Below, in pieces: positions 8,328-18,047 of a stretch of DNA of 64,000 bases (the stretch's first letter is position 1; every line of letters starts with the position of its first letter). The notes beneath the pieces are model-generated. The model was not told where the DNA came from. It saw nothing but the letters and a program-made list of their open reading frames with translations, and did not search any database. The translations under genes and the position numbers were made by a program. The stretch comes from a virus, in the IMG/VR virus record IMGVR_UViG_3300032287_001952, positions 1-64,000 of that record, one strand, 5' to 3'.

Positions 8328-9589
8328 ATTGTTTCAATGTCTCCGTCGTTTAGGGTTTCTATGTTTTTGAGTTTTGATCTGACTTTCTTCATTACTTGTT
8401 CCTCAATTGAGTCAGCCGCAAAAATGATCTTTTGTACAGCTTTAGATTTTGCTCCCGCCCTGTGAATTCTCCCGAGTGCTTGTTTTAAATCAACGGCAGA
8501 GTAGGTGGGACATATGAGCGAGCTCCGAGGGCGTCCCAATGTATCGTGAAGCGATACCCCTACTCCGCCACTTTGTATCTGGCATACCATCACATGGTTT
8601 GCGTCACATTGAAAGTCTGCAATCATCCCCTCTCGCTGGTCGTCTGGTTGCCCTCCCCAGATATAACAAGCGTCTTTAAACTTTGTAAGTAAAGTGTCGA
8701 TCGTGTTTCTAAAGTTGCAGAAGATAACTACGCTTCTCTCCTCGTCTAGCAAAGCCTCCGCCAAATCGACCAGCACGGGAACTCGGATAAGTTCAGCCTC
8801 TTGTCTTGCCCTCAATATTTCCGTCATTGGATGAGGTCGATCCGCGGCCTTGCTGGCTTGTAGTTCTGCAAGCTTTGCTTGAAGGTCGTCATAAACCCCT
8901 TGCACGTTCCCGCAATCATAGGCTTCCGCAAACACTTCGTTATCTGGGAAAGCGTCTCCGAGTTCCGATATACGTATTCTGCTAGCTTTTTCCCCCATCG
9001 ATTTGTGAATGTTTGCTAGCTTTGATTTGCCACCAAAATAAGCCAACGCACCCCACGGGGCTTTCTTCACTCCGTTTTTGATACACCACGGAAAGAAGTC
9101 TACGTATTTGTGGAGCCCTAGAACAAACCCAGTCGACCGCATATCTAGCGGGTTCGATGCGAATGTGGCTGACAACATAAGCGTATAGAACGGACGGCTC
9201 GTCACTAGCATTTTCCCATTAAGGCTGTTTGCTCCCTTGCATTTGTGTACTTCGTCCCAGATGAGCAAAGTATCTTGCGGTATGTTTGACCATACCCACG
9301 CACCTTTCACGAAATCACCAAAACCACTGCTACCAGCTCTTAGCTTTTCGTAATTCAAAATAAACATCGGCTCAACTCCAGCCTTCTTGCACCAATCTTT
9401 CCAGCTTGGGATAACGGCTTTTGGGCAAATGATGCCTACTGGTTTTCCTAGAGTTTTTGCAATCCACACTGCTTTAGCCGTCTTACCAGTGCCCGTATCG
9501 CTCCAATCTGCTGCGACTCGATGTTCACGCAAACTCTTCAACATATTTTCTGCTGAAGGCTTCTGCCAATCGTACAAACTAAAACTCAT
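8324..9589 (-). CDS. SNF2/DEAD-like superfamily 2 helicase
   Basis: 421 aa. Motif I TGTGKT (32-37), motif II DEVH (112-115), motif III LSAT (139-142), and motif VI QALGRIHRAG (370-379) are all visible, with SGGVGVSLHD as motif V. This is the layout of phage SNF2-type DNA translocases/helicases. It probably acts in replication fork remodelling or recombination. It overlaps the resolvase gene upstream and the DUF2800 N-terminal gene downstream by ATGA, making a recombination module. Confidence 0.92.
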   Translation of the reverse strand: MSFSLYDWQKPSAENMLKSLREHRVAADWSDTGTGKTAKAVWIAKTLGKPVGIICPKAVIPSWKDWCKKAGVEPMFILNYEKLRAGSSGFGDFVKGAWVWSNIPQDTLLIWDEVHKCKGANSLNGKMLVTSRPFYTLMLSATFASNPLDMRSTGFVLGLHKYVDFFPWCIKNGVKKAPWGALAYFGGKSKLANIHKSMGEKASRIRISELGDAFPDNEVFAEAYDCGNVQGVYDDLQAKLAELQASKAADRPHPMTEILRARQEAELIRVPVLVDLAEALLDEERSVVIFCNFRNTIDTLLTKFKDACYIWGGQPDDQREGMIADFQCDANHVMVCQIQSGGVGVSLHDTLGRPRSSLICPTYSAVDLKQALGRIHRAGAKSKAVQKIIFAADSIEEQVMKKVRSKLKNIETLNDGDIETI

Positions 9590-10044
9590 TCAGTCTTTGC
9601 TCCGTATTCCAAGATCAAAAGGGCATCAGCGGTTGAAAGTGTTACGGGTATTGTCGGATACAAGTTTTGAGCTTTTGCTTTTAGCTTGTTTTTCCATTTA
9701 GTTCGGTTTCCTTCGCTTGTCCCCAAGCTTAAGAAGCCTTGCCATTTCTGAGGCCGAACCAAAACTATTCTTGCTCCCAAGCATGTGAGTACGCCTAAAA
9801 TGAACCCGAAATTCCTTCCAAAAGTGAACATGGCTGACCCCGGCTGAGGTCTTCCAATGTATCCCCCAACCTCCTCGATGATCACTGTCGGCTTGTCTAG
9901 ATGGTAATAAATTTCCTTTAGCTTTACTGAAATATCCGTTTCCGTGGGTGGCATCGCTATTGCTCTTGTTCCGTAAGCCATTTTCCAAGCTATTCCGCCT
10001 GACTTCCCTGGATCGATTGCTATTAGTTCTTTTGTTACATTCAT
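9586..10044 (-). CDS. RuvC-like Holliday junction resolvase / RNase H-fold nuclease
   Basis: 152 aa. AIDPGKSGG places the first catalytic Asp at residue 11, VIIEEVGG gives Glu57/58, and STADALLI gives Asp140, the RNase H-fold acid triad of RuvC/poxvirus A22-like resolvases. ATG at 10044 is preceded by AAAGG at 5 nt spacing. It would cut branched DNA before packaging. It is the first gene of the leftward operon, next to the divergent regulatory gap. Confidence 0.88.
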   Translation of the reverse strand: MNVTKELIAIDPGKSGGIAWKMAYGTRAIAMPPTETDISVKLKEIYYHLDKPTVIIEEVGGYIGRPQPGSAMFTFGRNFGFILGVLTCLGARIVLVRPQKWQGFLSLGTSEGNRTKWKNKLKAKAQNLYPTIPVTLSTADALLILEYGAKTE

Positions 10045-10175
10045 CTGTACCTTTCGATTGTGGTTTAAATTTTCCCTTCATATTGGGATACGTATGTAAA
10101 CACCCACAAGCAGTAGGCAAGAGAAATCTTCTGGGTATGGTTGACTAATTAACCCCCACCCTTAATCTTTAGTTT
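10045..10175. promoter_or_regulatory. Divergent regulatory gap between leftward replication and rightward structural genes
   Basis: 131 nt with no ORF. On the plus strand TTGACT (10141-10146), a 16-nt spacer and TAATCT (10163-10168) make a sigma70-like promoter whose start point would fall at about 10175, right at the GTG of the first structural gene, so that mRNA could be leaderless. The leftward side must hold the promoter of the recombination operon, but I see no clear -35/-10 pair there. Confidence 0.4.
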
Positions 10176-11498
10176 GTGTCAGATATTTACACTACGCCCA
10201 CGTACCCCACGTACCAAGACAGCGAGAATCGTTCGCTCTACAAGATCAATCGGCTTTTAGAGGATAGTTTCGGAATGTCCTCCTCTGGTGCTAGCACCAG
10301 TGCATTTCCCATAGACGCTTTTGGTAGATTACGGACAGCTAGCCCTTTCACGCTATTTGATTCTAGCCATAGGTACAAAGACAATAACTTGTGGGCTACT
10401 TCGTTAGCTACTGGTGGTTCTGCAACATTTGTGGCAAATGAGGGTTTAGTTAATCTTGCTGTTACCGCTAGTTCTGGGTCTAGTGTCATTCGAGAAACCA
10501 CAAAAGTCTTTGCTTATCAACCCGGAAAGTCTCTTTTGGTGATGAATACCTTTGTTATGTCCCCCGCTAAAACTGGTCTTCGCCAACGAATTGGGTATTT
10601 TGGCACAGATAACGGAATTTATTTGGAGCTTAACAATAGCACTCTTAGCTTTAATGAACGCAGTTTGTCTCTTGGTACTACTTCTACTGTCACCCAAGCC
10701 AACTGGAATGGTGACAAACTTGACGGAACTGGCCCCTCTGGTCTTACGCTTGATATCACAAAAGCACAAATTCAGTGGATGGATTTGGAATGGCTCGGTT
10801 TGGGTAGTGTGCGTGTTGGTTTTGTGATTAACGGAAAACTTATTGTTTGCCACACTTTCCGACACTCAAACTTGATTAGCTCGACTTACATCACCACTGC
10901 AAGCTTGCCCCTTCGTTATGAGATCACCAATACGGCTGGAACTTCTGGCTCAAGCACCCTTAAACAAGTTTGTTCTACCGTTGTTTCAGAAGGCGGTTAT
11001 TCTTTAAGTGGTTTGCAACAATCCATAGGTACAAATGTATCAGCACCCTATGAATTGATTACAGCTACTGATACCGATTATCCAGTAATTACGATTCGCC
11101 TAAAATCCACGAATCGTGATGCCATTGTTATATTGACGGCTCTTTCGATGTTGCCAGTTAATACCGGTAATTATAAATGGAAGATTATTGCCTCTTGTAC
11201 GACTGCTGGCGGTAGCGGTACTTGGGTTAGTGCCGGGACTAATTCCAGCGTAGAGTATAAACAAGACGCAACTAGCATTTCTGGTGGGCGTGTTCTTGGT
11301 AGCGGATTTTTAAGCCAAACAAACCAGTCAAATCCCGCAATGGATATTCTTAAAGAAGCTCTTTTCAAGTTCCAGCTTGAGCGGGATAGTCTTGCCGGCA
11401 CTTCTTATGAACTTACGCTTGCTGTAGCTGCTGACACTCTTACTGGTGGCAAAGCTAAAATTTTGGCATCTCTTGATTGGGAAGAGATTAGTCGCTAG
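10176..11498 (+). CDS. Virion structural protein (appendage-like), 440 aa
   Basis: Starts at GTG 10176 with no SD. Near residue 45 it carries DAFGRLRTASPFTLFDSSH, a signature I know from many uncultured marine phage virion proteins, usually annotated as structural or tail-associated. The rest is Thr/Ser/Gly-rich beta sequence without cysteine pairs or enzyme motifs. It stands alone upstream of the terminase, and a weak terminator follows. Exact place in the particle is unknown; a tail or head appendage is most likely. Confidence 0.7.
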   Translation: MSDIYTTPTYPTYQDSENRSLYKINRLLEDSFGMSSSGASTSAFPIDAFGRLRTASPFTLFDSSHRYKDNNLWATSLATGGSATFVANEGLVNLAVTASSGSSVIRETTKVFAYQPGKSLLVMNTFVMSPAKTGLRQRIGYFGTDNGIYLELNNSTLSFNERSLSLGTTSTVTQANWNGDKLDGTGPSGLTLDITKAQIQWMDLEWLGLGSVRVGFVINGKLIVCHTFRHSNLISSTYITTASLPLRYEITNTAGTSGSSTLKQVCSTVVSEGGYSLSGLQQSIGTNVSAPYELITATDTDYPVITIRLKSTNRDAIVILTALSMLPVNTGNYKWKIIASCTTAGGSGTWVSAGTNSSVEYKQDATSISGGRVLGSGFLSQTNQSNPAMDILKEALFKFQLERDSLAGTSYELTLAVAADTLTGGKAKILASLDWEEISR

Positions 11499-11524
11499 TT
11501 TAAGTTCTTGCTTAAAGCCTTTTT
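11499..11524 (+). terminator. Weak rho-independent terminator candidate
   Basis: TTTAAG (11499-11504), a six-base loop and CTTAAA (11511-11516), followed by GCCTTTTTG. The stem is short and AT-only, but the T-run and position just after the stop codon fit partial termination before the terminase gene. Confidence 0.35.
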
Positions 11525-11547
11525 GATTTTACACTCCTAGCTCAATC

Positions 11548-13272
11548 GTGAGCCAAGGTTTTCAAAAGTATGGGATTGTCTGGCCAGAAGGAACCACGGA
11601 AGCCACCATCGAGCTTATTGCGTTTCGTGAGGGCTTTGGCCCAGAACGTGGTGGTCTTGGTAAGTACGGCCACTTTCGCAGAGTAGTCGAGTTGCTTTGG
11701 CCTTACGATAAGAAGAAGAACAAGTCTGGTTTTCAATGGAATCCTTGGGCTGAGCGTATCTTTGAGGAAGCTTGCAAGTGGAACTATCTTGGCATTTCTG
11801 GTCCCAAGTCCTCCAGCAAGACGCATTGTATCGGCATCTGGGGTCTGGTTAACTGGTTGGCCGATCCTTTTAATACACTTGTTCTAGTAACCACTACTTC
11901 AGTTCGGGAGGCTAGAAAGCGGATGTGGGGTGTTATCCGTGAACGGCATCTTCAGATCCCAGGACTACCTGGTCGTATTGTCGACTCGATGGGAAAACTT
12001 ATTCTCGACGAAGCTGGCAGTGACAGATCGAGTATTACGCTTATTCCTTCCGCCAAAGACAAGGAGAAAGAAGCCACCGAGAAGTTGATCGGATTAAAGA
12101 ATAAGAGAGTTCTTTTGCTTGTAGACGAGGCGACAGATGTTTCACCCGCCATCTTCGAAGCCATCCATAACCTAGATTCCAACCCCTACTTCCAGTGTAT
12201 CGCACTAGGGAACTTTGCTTCGGCTTACGACCCATTTGGGCAGTATATCACACCGAAGAATACTTGGAACAGCGTAAATACAGACATGGAGGGGTGGGAG
12301 ACTTCCCGAGGATACTGCGTCCATTTAGACGGAGAGAAGTCACCTAATCTATCCGCTGACGATGAATGGCCATTCTTGCTCACAAGCAAACAGCTTTACG
12401 AGGCTCGAGAGTACCAAGGTGAGAATAGTTTGTCGTATTGGCGGTTTATTAGGTCTTTCCCCGCACCAGTCGGTGCCGAACAGAATATTTACTCGGAAGC
12501 AGAAATCCGAAAGTCTGACGGGGAGGCTATGCCGATATGGGAGAAAGCAGTTCCAACCAAGGTGGCTGGGTTCGATCCTGCGTTTACCAATGGCGGAGAC
12601 AGATCGGTCTTGTATATTGGCAGTTTTGGTAAGAGTAATCTGGGATTACCCACGATTGCGTTTACGAAGTCCTACATTGTCCGTGAAGACGCAACAAAAG
12701 CTAACGAGCCCAGAAACTTTCAAATTGCTAGGCAAGTAAAAGAGATATGTGAGAAAGAGGGCGTGAGACCAGAGCATCTCGCAATCGACGCTACTGGCGC
12801 AGGAGATCCGTTCTGCGATATCTTAAGCGAGCTTTGGAGCAGTCGAATCTTTCGAGTTAAGTTTGGTGAAAAGCCAACCGAGCTCCCAATTAGCGTGATG
12901 TCCCCAGTCAAGGGTAACGAGAAGTTTGCCAATAGGGTGACCGAGCTTTGGTACGTTGGTGTTGAGTACCTCCGAGGTCAACAGCTCAAGGGCATTACAG
13001 CTGATCTGGCTAGAGAATTGTGTGCCAGAAAGTACAGCACTATGTCTGGTGGACGCCTTGTGGTAGAGCCCAAAAGGGATATGAAGTCTAGAATGGGACG
13101 ATCACCCGATTTGGCCGATGCTGCCCTTCTTTTAGTTGACTTATGTCGTCAACGGCTTGGTGCTTTGGCTGGTGGTAAATATGCGGCCGCAAAGAGCGAT
13201 AGCTGGTTAAAGACAGCCAGAAAGATGGACGTAGCGTCCTTTGGCGATAACCACGTACTAAGTAACTCTTGA
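11548..13272 (+). CDS. terL: Terminase large subunit
   Basis: 574 aa, GTG start at 11548. ATPase: GPKSSSKTH (85-93) as a variant Walker A, LLLVDEATD (189-197) as Walker B. RNase H-like nuclease: GFDPAFTNGGD (Asp343), AIDATGAGD (Asp414) and SPDLADA (Asp521/524). These make the DNA-packaging motor and headful or site cutter. No separate small terminase subunit is recognisable nearby. The portal gene follows after 32 nt. Confidence 0.95.
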   Translation: MSQGFQKYGIVWPEGTTEATIELIAFREGFGPERGGLGKYGHFRRVVELLWPYDKKKNKSGFQWNPWAERIFEEACKWNYLGISGPKSSSKTHCIGIWGLVNWLADPFNTLVLVTTTSVREARKRMWGVIRERHLQIPGLPGRIVDSMGKLILDEAGSDRSSITLIPSAKDKEKEATEKLIGLKNKRVLLLVDEATDVSPAIFEAIHNLDSNPYFQCIALGNFASAYDPFGQYITPKNTWNSVNTDMEGWETSRGYCVHLDGEKSPNLSADDEWPFLLTSKQLYEAREYQGENSLSYWRFIRSFPAPVGAEQNIYSEAEIRKSDGEAMPIWEKAVPTKVAGFDPAFTNGGDRSVLYIGSFGKSNLGLPTIAFTKSYIVREDATKANEPRNFQIARQVKEICEKEGVRPEHLAIDATGAGDPFCDILSELWSSRIFRVKFGEKPTELPISVMSPVKGNEKFANRVTELWYVGVEYLRGQQLKGITADLARELCARKYSTMSGGRLVVEPKRDMKSRMGRSPDLADAALLLVDLCRQRLGALAGGKYAAAKSDSWLKTARKMDVASFGDNHVLSNS

Positions 13273-13304
13273 CGAATATTACGGAGTGTTAGAGTTAAGA
13301 AGCC

Positions 13305-15512
13305 GTGTCAATTGACCTAGAGACAATCTCAGAGTCGGGGAAAGCTCCACGCACTCGAATTAAAGACGCCCGAAGTGCTCACGCCATCTTTACGGCTATC
13401 CGTAATGCTGACGACGCCTCGGCTATTGATCGCCGCAAAATCCAGTCAATGTTGGACGGCGAACCACCCTTTTCTAACTCTCAACTCAAAGCTCTTGGCC
13501 AAGGATACCGAGCCAATCTAAACTTCGGTGAAGCAGCTGGAGCTATGGAAGTAGCTCTTTCCGCTTATTCGGATCTCGTTAACTCTGTCGATAAGCTCGC
13601 TCAAGTTAAGACGTCCTTTGGTGACGCATCCGAACGTGTCGAGTGGGAAAACATTATCTCCGAAGAGTTCCATCGCACTTTGACCGATTGGGACGAGTTC
13701 TTCTACAAACAACAGCTATTGGCTCACCAGTTCGTAGCCTACGGAGTTGGGTTTGCTTACTTTGATGATAACCGCAACTGGCAGTGGGGTGTTAGCGGTC
13801 TTCGTGATTTCCGTGTTCCCCGTGGAACAGCCGCCTCAGATACCAAGTTTGAAATTGCGACTGTCGAACGAAACTATATGGCCGGGGAGTTGTATCAGTT
13901 TATTGAGAACCCCAAGGTAGCCGCTGAACTCGGTTGGAACGTTGAGGAAACTCGTCGTGCGTTGTTGCACTCGGTTGAGATTGGCAACGCTACTGGTAGG
14001 GATTGGGAGAGACTACAAGAAGAGCTCAAGAATAACGATTTGATGTATTCCCACGCTCGGTCGAAAGTTATCCGTTGCGTGCACTATTTTGTTAAAGAGT
14101 TTGACGGAACCATCTCCCACTATATCGGAACCCGAGCTGGAGATACCGACGATTTCTTGTTTAAGAAGCCAAGCCGATTCCAACACGCTAATGAAGCGTT
14201 TGTGTTGTTTTCTTACGGAATTGGGTCAAACGGATTACTTCATAGTATCCGTGGTCTTGGCTACAAACTCTTCCCTTTCATTCAGCTTTCCAATCGTCTT
14301 CGTAATGCCGTTGTAGACGGAGCAATGCTCTCGTCTGCGTTGATGATCCAGCCTACGACTGGCGAGGACATCAGCAACCTGACCTTGATGTATAACGGTC
14401 CTCTTTCGGTTCTTCCCCCAGGACTGAATGTAGTTGACCGAGCCGCTCCTAATCTTGCTGGCAACGTTCTCCCAATCGTCCGTGACCTCGACAACGTTCG
14501 AATGAATAACACTGGGTCGTACAATCCCCGTCAAACAGTGTATGATGGGGGATCTCGTACAGCCACCGAAGTTCAAGCCGAACTAGCTCAGCAGTCCATT
14601 CTTGGCACACAAGCTATGAACCTCTACTACGTTCCTTGGCAGAAGTTGCTTGCTGAACAATTCCGTCGCCTCGCTACTGTCAAATATCGTGCTGACGAAC
14701 CCGGTGGCAGGGAAGCCATCGACTTCCGCAAGCGTGTTGAGGCTCGTGGGGTTCCGTGGAAAGCTGTCGAACAAGTTTATCGTGTGACGGCAGTGCGAGC
14801 CGTCGGTGCTGGTAGCTCTGGTGCTCGCTTGCTTGCCTTCAACGAATTTATGCAGATCCTACCTCGGTTTGACGAAGTTGGTCAGAGAAATCTTATTCGT
14901 GACCGAGTTGCCGCACGTGTTGGTTATGATCAAGTTGATCGGTATATTCCGAAAGGCGAGATCGAGCGTATTCCCGTTGACGCCAAGATTGCGGAGCTTG
15001 AGAACGACGCAATGCAAGGCGGACGTGCTGTCAGCGTTAATCCTGGTGAGAACCACGCAGTTCACGCTCGGGTTCATTTGGAAGATTCCATCCGCTTCTT
15101 GCAAGCCCTCCAACAAAACCAAGTTGATCCCAAAGTTGCGGTCTCCTATCTCCAACTTCAGTACCCGCATACAATGGCTCATCTTCAGCAGTTGGCTTCT
15201 GACCCAACTCGCAAGTCCGAAGTTGGAGCCGCCAACGAAGTTCTCAATCAGATGCGTGAAGCCATCCAGAACATCGGCAATCAGATTGCGGCACAAGAAC
15301 GTCGTAACGCTCAGATGCAAGGCCAGATGGGTGGGCAACAAGGCATTGACCCGAAACTCGCAGCTCAATTGCAGAAAGCACAGCTTGAGTCCCAGATCAA
15401 AATGGAACAAGCCAAACTTGACCAGCAGTTACAGATGGCGGACAGCCAACAAAAGATGGCAATTCGTGATGCAGAAGCCGCTCAGAAGATCCGTCAAAAA
15501 AGTCTTGCGTAA
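13305..15512 (+). CDS. Portal protein
   Basis: 735 aa, GTG start at 13305, directly after TerL and before the scaffold, the canonical place. The N-terminal two-thirds is the mixed alpha/beta portal-like body; the last 150 residues are a Gln/Ala-rich helical tail (QQKMAIRDAEAAQKIRQKS), as in podovirus portals whose C-terminal barrel projects into the capsid. It would form the dodecameric ring through which DNA is packed and ejected. Assignment rests on position, size and helical pattern. Confidence 0.85.
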   Translation: MSIDLETISESGKAPRTRIKDARSAHAIFTAIRNADDASAIDRRKIQSMLDGEPPFSNSQLKALGQGYRANLNFGEAAGAMEVALSAYSDLVNSVDKLAQVKTSFGDASERVEWENIISEEFHRTLTDWDEFFYKQQLLAHQFVAYGVGFAYFDDNRNWQWGVSGLRDFRVPRGTAASDTKFEIATVERNYMAGELYQFIENPKVAAELGWNVEETRRALLHSVEIGNATGRDWERLQEELKNNDLMYSHARSKVIRCVHYFVKEFDGTISHYIGTRAGDTDDFLFKKPSRFQHANEAFVLFSYGIGSNGLLHSIRGLGYKLFPFIQLSNRLRNAVVDGAMLSSALMIQPTTGEDISNLTLMYNGPLSVLPPGLNVVDRAAPNLAGNVLPIVRDLDNVRMNNTGSYNPRQTVYDGGSRTATEVQAELAQQSILGTQAMNLYYVPWQKLLAEQFRRLATVKYRADEPGGREAIDFRKRVEARGVPWKAVEQVYRVTAVRAVGAGSSGARLLAFNEFMQILPRFDEVGQRNLIRDRVAARVGYDQVDRYIPKGEIERIPVDAKIAELENDAMQGGRAVSVNPGENHAVHARVHLEDSIRFLQALQQNQVDPKVAVSYLQLQYPHTMAHLQQLASDPTRKSEVGAANEVLNQMREAIQNIGNQIAAQERRNAQMQGQMGGQQGIDPKLAAQLQKAQLESQIKMEQAKLDQQLQMADSQQKMAIRDAEAAQKIRQKSLA

Positions 15513-15541
15513 TATAAGCTGACTGAGTAAAGTCGGCTCCT

Positions 15542-15829
15542 ATGAAATTAAATGATTGGCTGAAACGAGACGATCTTCAACTAGAGTGGAAACAATTATG
15601 GGAGGGTAACGCAACGCTTAAAGCCGGACTTGAAGTGCTTAAGAATGTTGGATTCCCTATTGAAACCAGAGGATTACCCGGAGTTGACGCAATCCAACAC
15701 AACGCATTGATGAACGCACGACGAGAGGGATATTTTGACGCAATCCGAAATATCGAAGCCTTAAAAGAAGTTAAACAGCAACCCGACGCCCTCCCAGATT
15801 CTTGGGAAAGCGTGAAAAAGGAAGACTAA
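15542..15829 (+). CDS. Hypothetical protein between portal and scaffold, 95 aa
   Basis: ATG at 15542, no SD. A short helical protein with NALMNARREGYFDAIRNIE, a pattern seen in small phage proteins located between portal and scaffold genes. Function unknown; head-assembly helper is inferred from position. Confidence 0.7.
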   Translation: MKLNDWLKRDDLQLEWKQLWEGNATLKAGLEVLKNVGFPIETRGLPGVDAIQHNALMNARREGYFDAIRNIEALKEVKQQPDALPDSWESVKKED

Positions 15830-15832
15830 TTT

Positions 15833-17140
15833 ATGCCAACAGAAACACCAACAGCGACCCCAACGACCGAAACCGCAACCCCCGTAGCTACCGCTACAAC
15901 TGCCCCAGCACCCACCGTCAGTTTTTCTGACGCTCTAGACAAAGCTTTGGGCACGAGTGGCCCCTCCTCTAAGCCTATCAACGCAAAGGCTGAGGCGAAA
16001 ATTCAGAAACAAGCTCCAGTTGCGAAAGCACCAGAAGCTCCAAAAACTGAAGCAAAGGTAGAAGCTAAGACTGAAACATCTTCCTCTAAGACTCCCAGTT
16101 CTATCCTTGACCAGTTAGGTACGCTTGGGATTGAGGAAAAAGTTGAAGCCAAGACAGAAGTTAAGTCTGAAGAGACTGTTGAAGAAGTTTCCCCTGAAGT
16201 CGCTTCAACTCCCGCAGCTCAGACGGCTTTCGCTAAGCTCACGAAAGAACTTCGTGAAGCCAAGTCGAAGCTCAAAGAGTTTGAAGGTAAGGTCAGCGAC
16301 CGGGCTGATGCCGTCGAACAAAAGGGTGGAGATGTCCAGAGTGACGCCCAGCTAAAAGAACTCCAGACAAAGCTTGAGCAGTTCCAAGCCGAACGTGATG
16401 AGCTTGAGAGTGAGCTCCGTGTTAGCAAGATCGAGTCTACTCGTGAGTATAAGTCTGTAATCGGTGAGCCTACCAAGGCCGCTGTCCAGACCATCTCGGA
16501 CATTGCCAAGACCTACGAAGTTCGTCCCTCGACCATTCTCGAAGCTGTGAATGAAACTGACGGAGTGAAACGTCGCACTCTATTGAAAGAGTTGACTGGA
16601 GAGATGGACGCAGCCGATGCTTTGGCTGTCCGAATGAAAGTTGATGAGCTTGTGCAGTTGAACGGCAAACGTGAAGAGATGCTTAAAGAGAGTAAGACTG
16701 CTCTTGAAGCCTTGACTAGAGCCGAAGAAGAAGAGGATCGTGCCGAACGCTCCAAGTATGACGCCGATGCCAAAAAAGCTTTCGGTGAGGTATGGGGCAC
16801 ATTCCAAGAAGAACTCCCTATCTTGAAGAAGATCGAAGGCAACGAGTCTTGGAACAAGACGATTGATGAACTTCGAAGCCACGCCGAGAAACTTGATGCA
16901 GAGCCTCTTGATCACAGACAGAGAGCCGCTTTGACTTACCAAGCTGTAAGTCTTCCTCTTGTTGTCCAAGTGTTCAAGGATTACGTCACAAAGACAAATC
17001 AAGAGATGAAGAGTCTTCGTGACAATCTTTCTGACTACCGAAAGGCAACTCCTGGTGCTGGGTCTGGACAAGCTCCAGCCAAATCAGAGAAACTTGATAA
17101 AGGTCTCAGCTTCTTAGACGCCCTCGAAAAAGGTTTGTAA
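15833..17140 (+). CDS. Scaffolding protein candidate
   Basis: 435 aa. Residues 1-120 are Thr/Pro/Ala/Lys/Glu low complexity; residues 125-200 and 250-310 are long charged coiled coils; the C-terminal end is short and globular (LSFLDALEKGL), the usual capsid-binding end in scaffolds. There is AAGGA SD 10 nt before ATG. Located between portal and capsid genes. This composition and position are typical of phage scaffolds, which fill the prohead and are later removed. No protease gene was found nearby. Confidence 0.75.
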   Translation: MPTETPTATPTTETATPVATATTAPAPTVSFSDALDKALGTSGPSSKPINAKAEAKIQKQAPVAKAPEAPKTEAKVEAKTETSSSKTPSSILDQLGTLGIEEKVEAKTEVKSEETVEEVSPEVASTPAAQTAFAKLTKELREAKSKLKEFEGKVSDRADAVEQKGGDVQSDAQLKELQTKLEQFQAERDELESELRVSKIESTREYKSVIGEPTKAAVQTISDIAKTYEVRPSTILEAVNETDGVKRRTLLKELTGEMDAADALAVRMKVDELVQLNGKREEMLKESKTALEALTRAEEEEDRAERSKYDADAKKAFGEVWGTFQEELPILKKIEGNESWNKTIDELRSHAEKLDAEPLDHRQRAALTYQAVSLPLVVQVFKDYVTKTNQEMKSLRDNLSDYRKATPGAGSGQAPAKSEKLDKGLSFLDALEKGL

Positions 17141-17143
17141 TCC

Positions 17144-18046
17144 GTGGTCGACACGCCCTTCATAAACGATGGGGCTGATGAGTCCCTTCGGAAGACGGTT
17201 AGTCTCCTCAATAAGATTGAGGCCAAGACTGGCTCTACCACCATTACTGGCCCTGTTACGGTCAGTAACGAAGTTGAGGTAACTAATAGTTCTGGTAGCC
17301 CCATTCCAGTCAGTGGAAGTGTTTCGGTCTCGAATCTACCAGCGACCCAGCCGATTAGTGGCTCAGTCTCTGTATCCAACTTCCCAGCGACACAACCCGT
17401 AAGTGGCACCTTTTGGCAAGCGACCCAGCCAGTCTCTATAGCATCCGCTCCCGTCACTCCCGTCACAGATAACGGTGGTTCATTGACCGTTGACGGGACG
17501 GTGACAGCAAATATTGGCAATACCCATGACATTATCGGCGGTGGTTACAGTGATTTATTTTCTTTGGGGGATGACGGCTTACTATATGTGCAAGCTAACG
17601 TCACAAATTTCCCAGCGACTCAGCCAATTAGCGGAACAGTTACGGCCGCTCAAGCAACAGCTTCTTCACTTAAAACTCAAGCACAAGTCCTAAATAGCGC
17701 AGGCTCACTTATCACTTACGCAGAGTCTGGAACGTATGGAAGTCCGAGTGTTGATGTTATTAGTGTTCAGAACCCACAAGGAACATCCGCAGCGATAGCC
17801 ACATTTACAAGTACAACGGCATCCACATCTCTTGTTTCAGCCGCTACGGCTAGGAAAACCCTAACAGTCTACAATTCTGGTCCAGGTGATCTTAATATTT
17901 CGCCTACGGCTACCTGCACCACGACCAATTTTCAAATTAGGCTCGCAAGTAATGACTACTGGGAATGCCCAGATCAACAAGTAACTATGGCTCATACGGC
18001 TGTATTTTCATCAGCCGGGACAGCCTACGTGACCACAATAAGTTAA
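17144..18046 (+). CDS. Virion protein with repeated ATQPxSG segments
   Basis: 300 aa, GTG start at 17144 with AAAAGG upstream. Four copies of a short repeat of the form NxPATQPxSGxV occur (near residues 65, 79, 88 and 155), separated by beta-rich spacers. This repeat is frequent in aquatic phage structural proteins and is probably a surface-exposed, extendable stalk. The C-terminal third is a separate beta-rich domain (ARKTLTVYNSGPGDLNIS), similar in style to capsid or fibre appendage domains. Likely a head or tail decoration. Confidence 0.65.
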   Translation: MVDTPFINDGADESLRKTVSLLNKIEAKTGSTTITGPVTVSNEVEVTNSSGSPIPVSGSVSVSNLPATQPISGSVSVSNFPATQPVSGTFWQATQPVSIASAPVTPVTDNGGSLTVDGTVTANIGNTHDIIGGGYSDLFSLGDDGLLYVQANVTNFPATQPISGTVTAAQATASSLKTQAQVLNSAGSLITYAESGTYGSPSVDVISVQNPQGTSAAIATFTSTTASTSLVSAATARKTLTVYNSGPGDLNISPTATCTTTNFQIRLASNDYWECPDQQVTMAHTAVFSSAGTAYVTTIS

Positions 18047-18047
18047 T

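Noticed and set aside
14806-15522. 238-aa plus-strand ORF in another frame of the portal gene
   Set aside because: Composition is Lys/Arg/Ser/Leu-rich with no domain pattern, no SD at the start, and it tracks the Gln/Ala-rich portal tail, the classic shadow effect.
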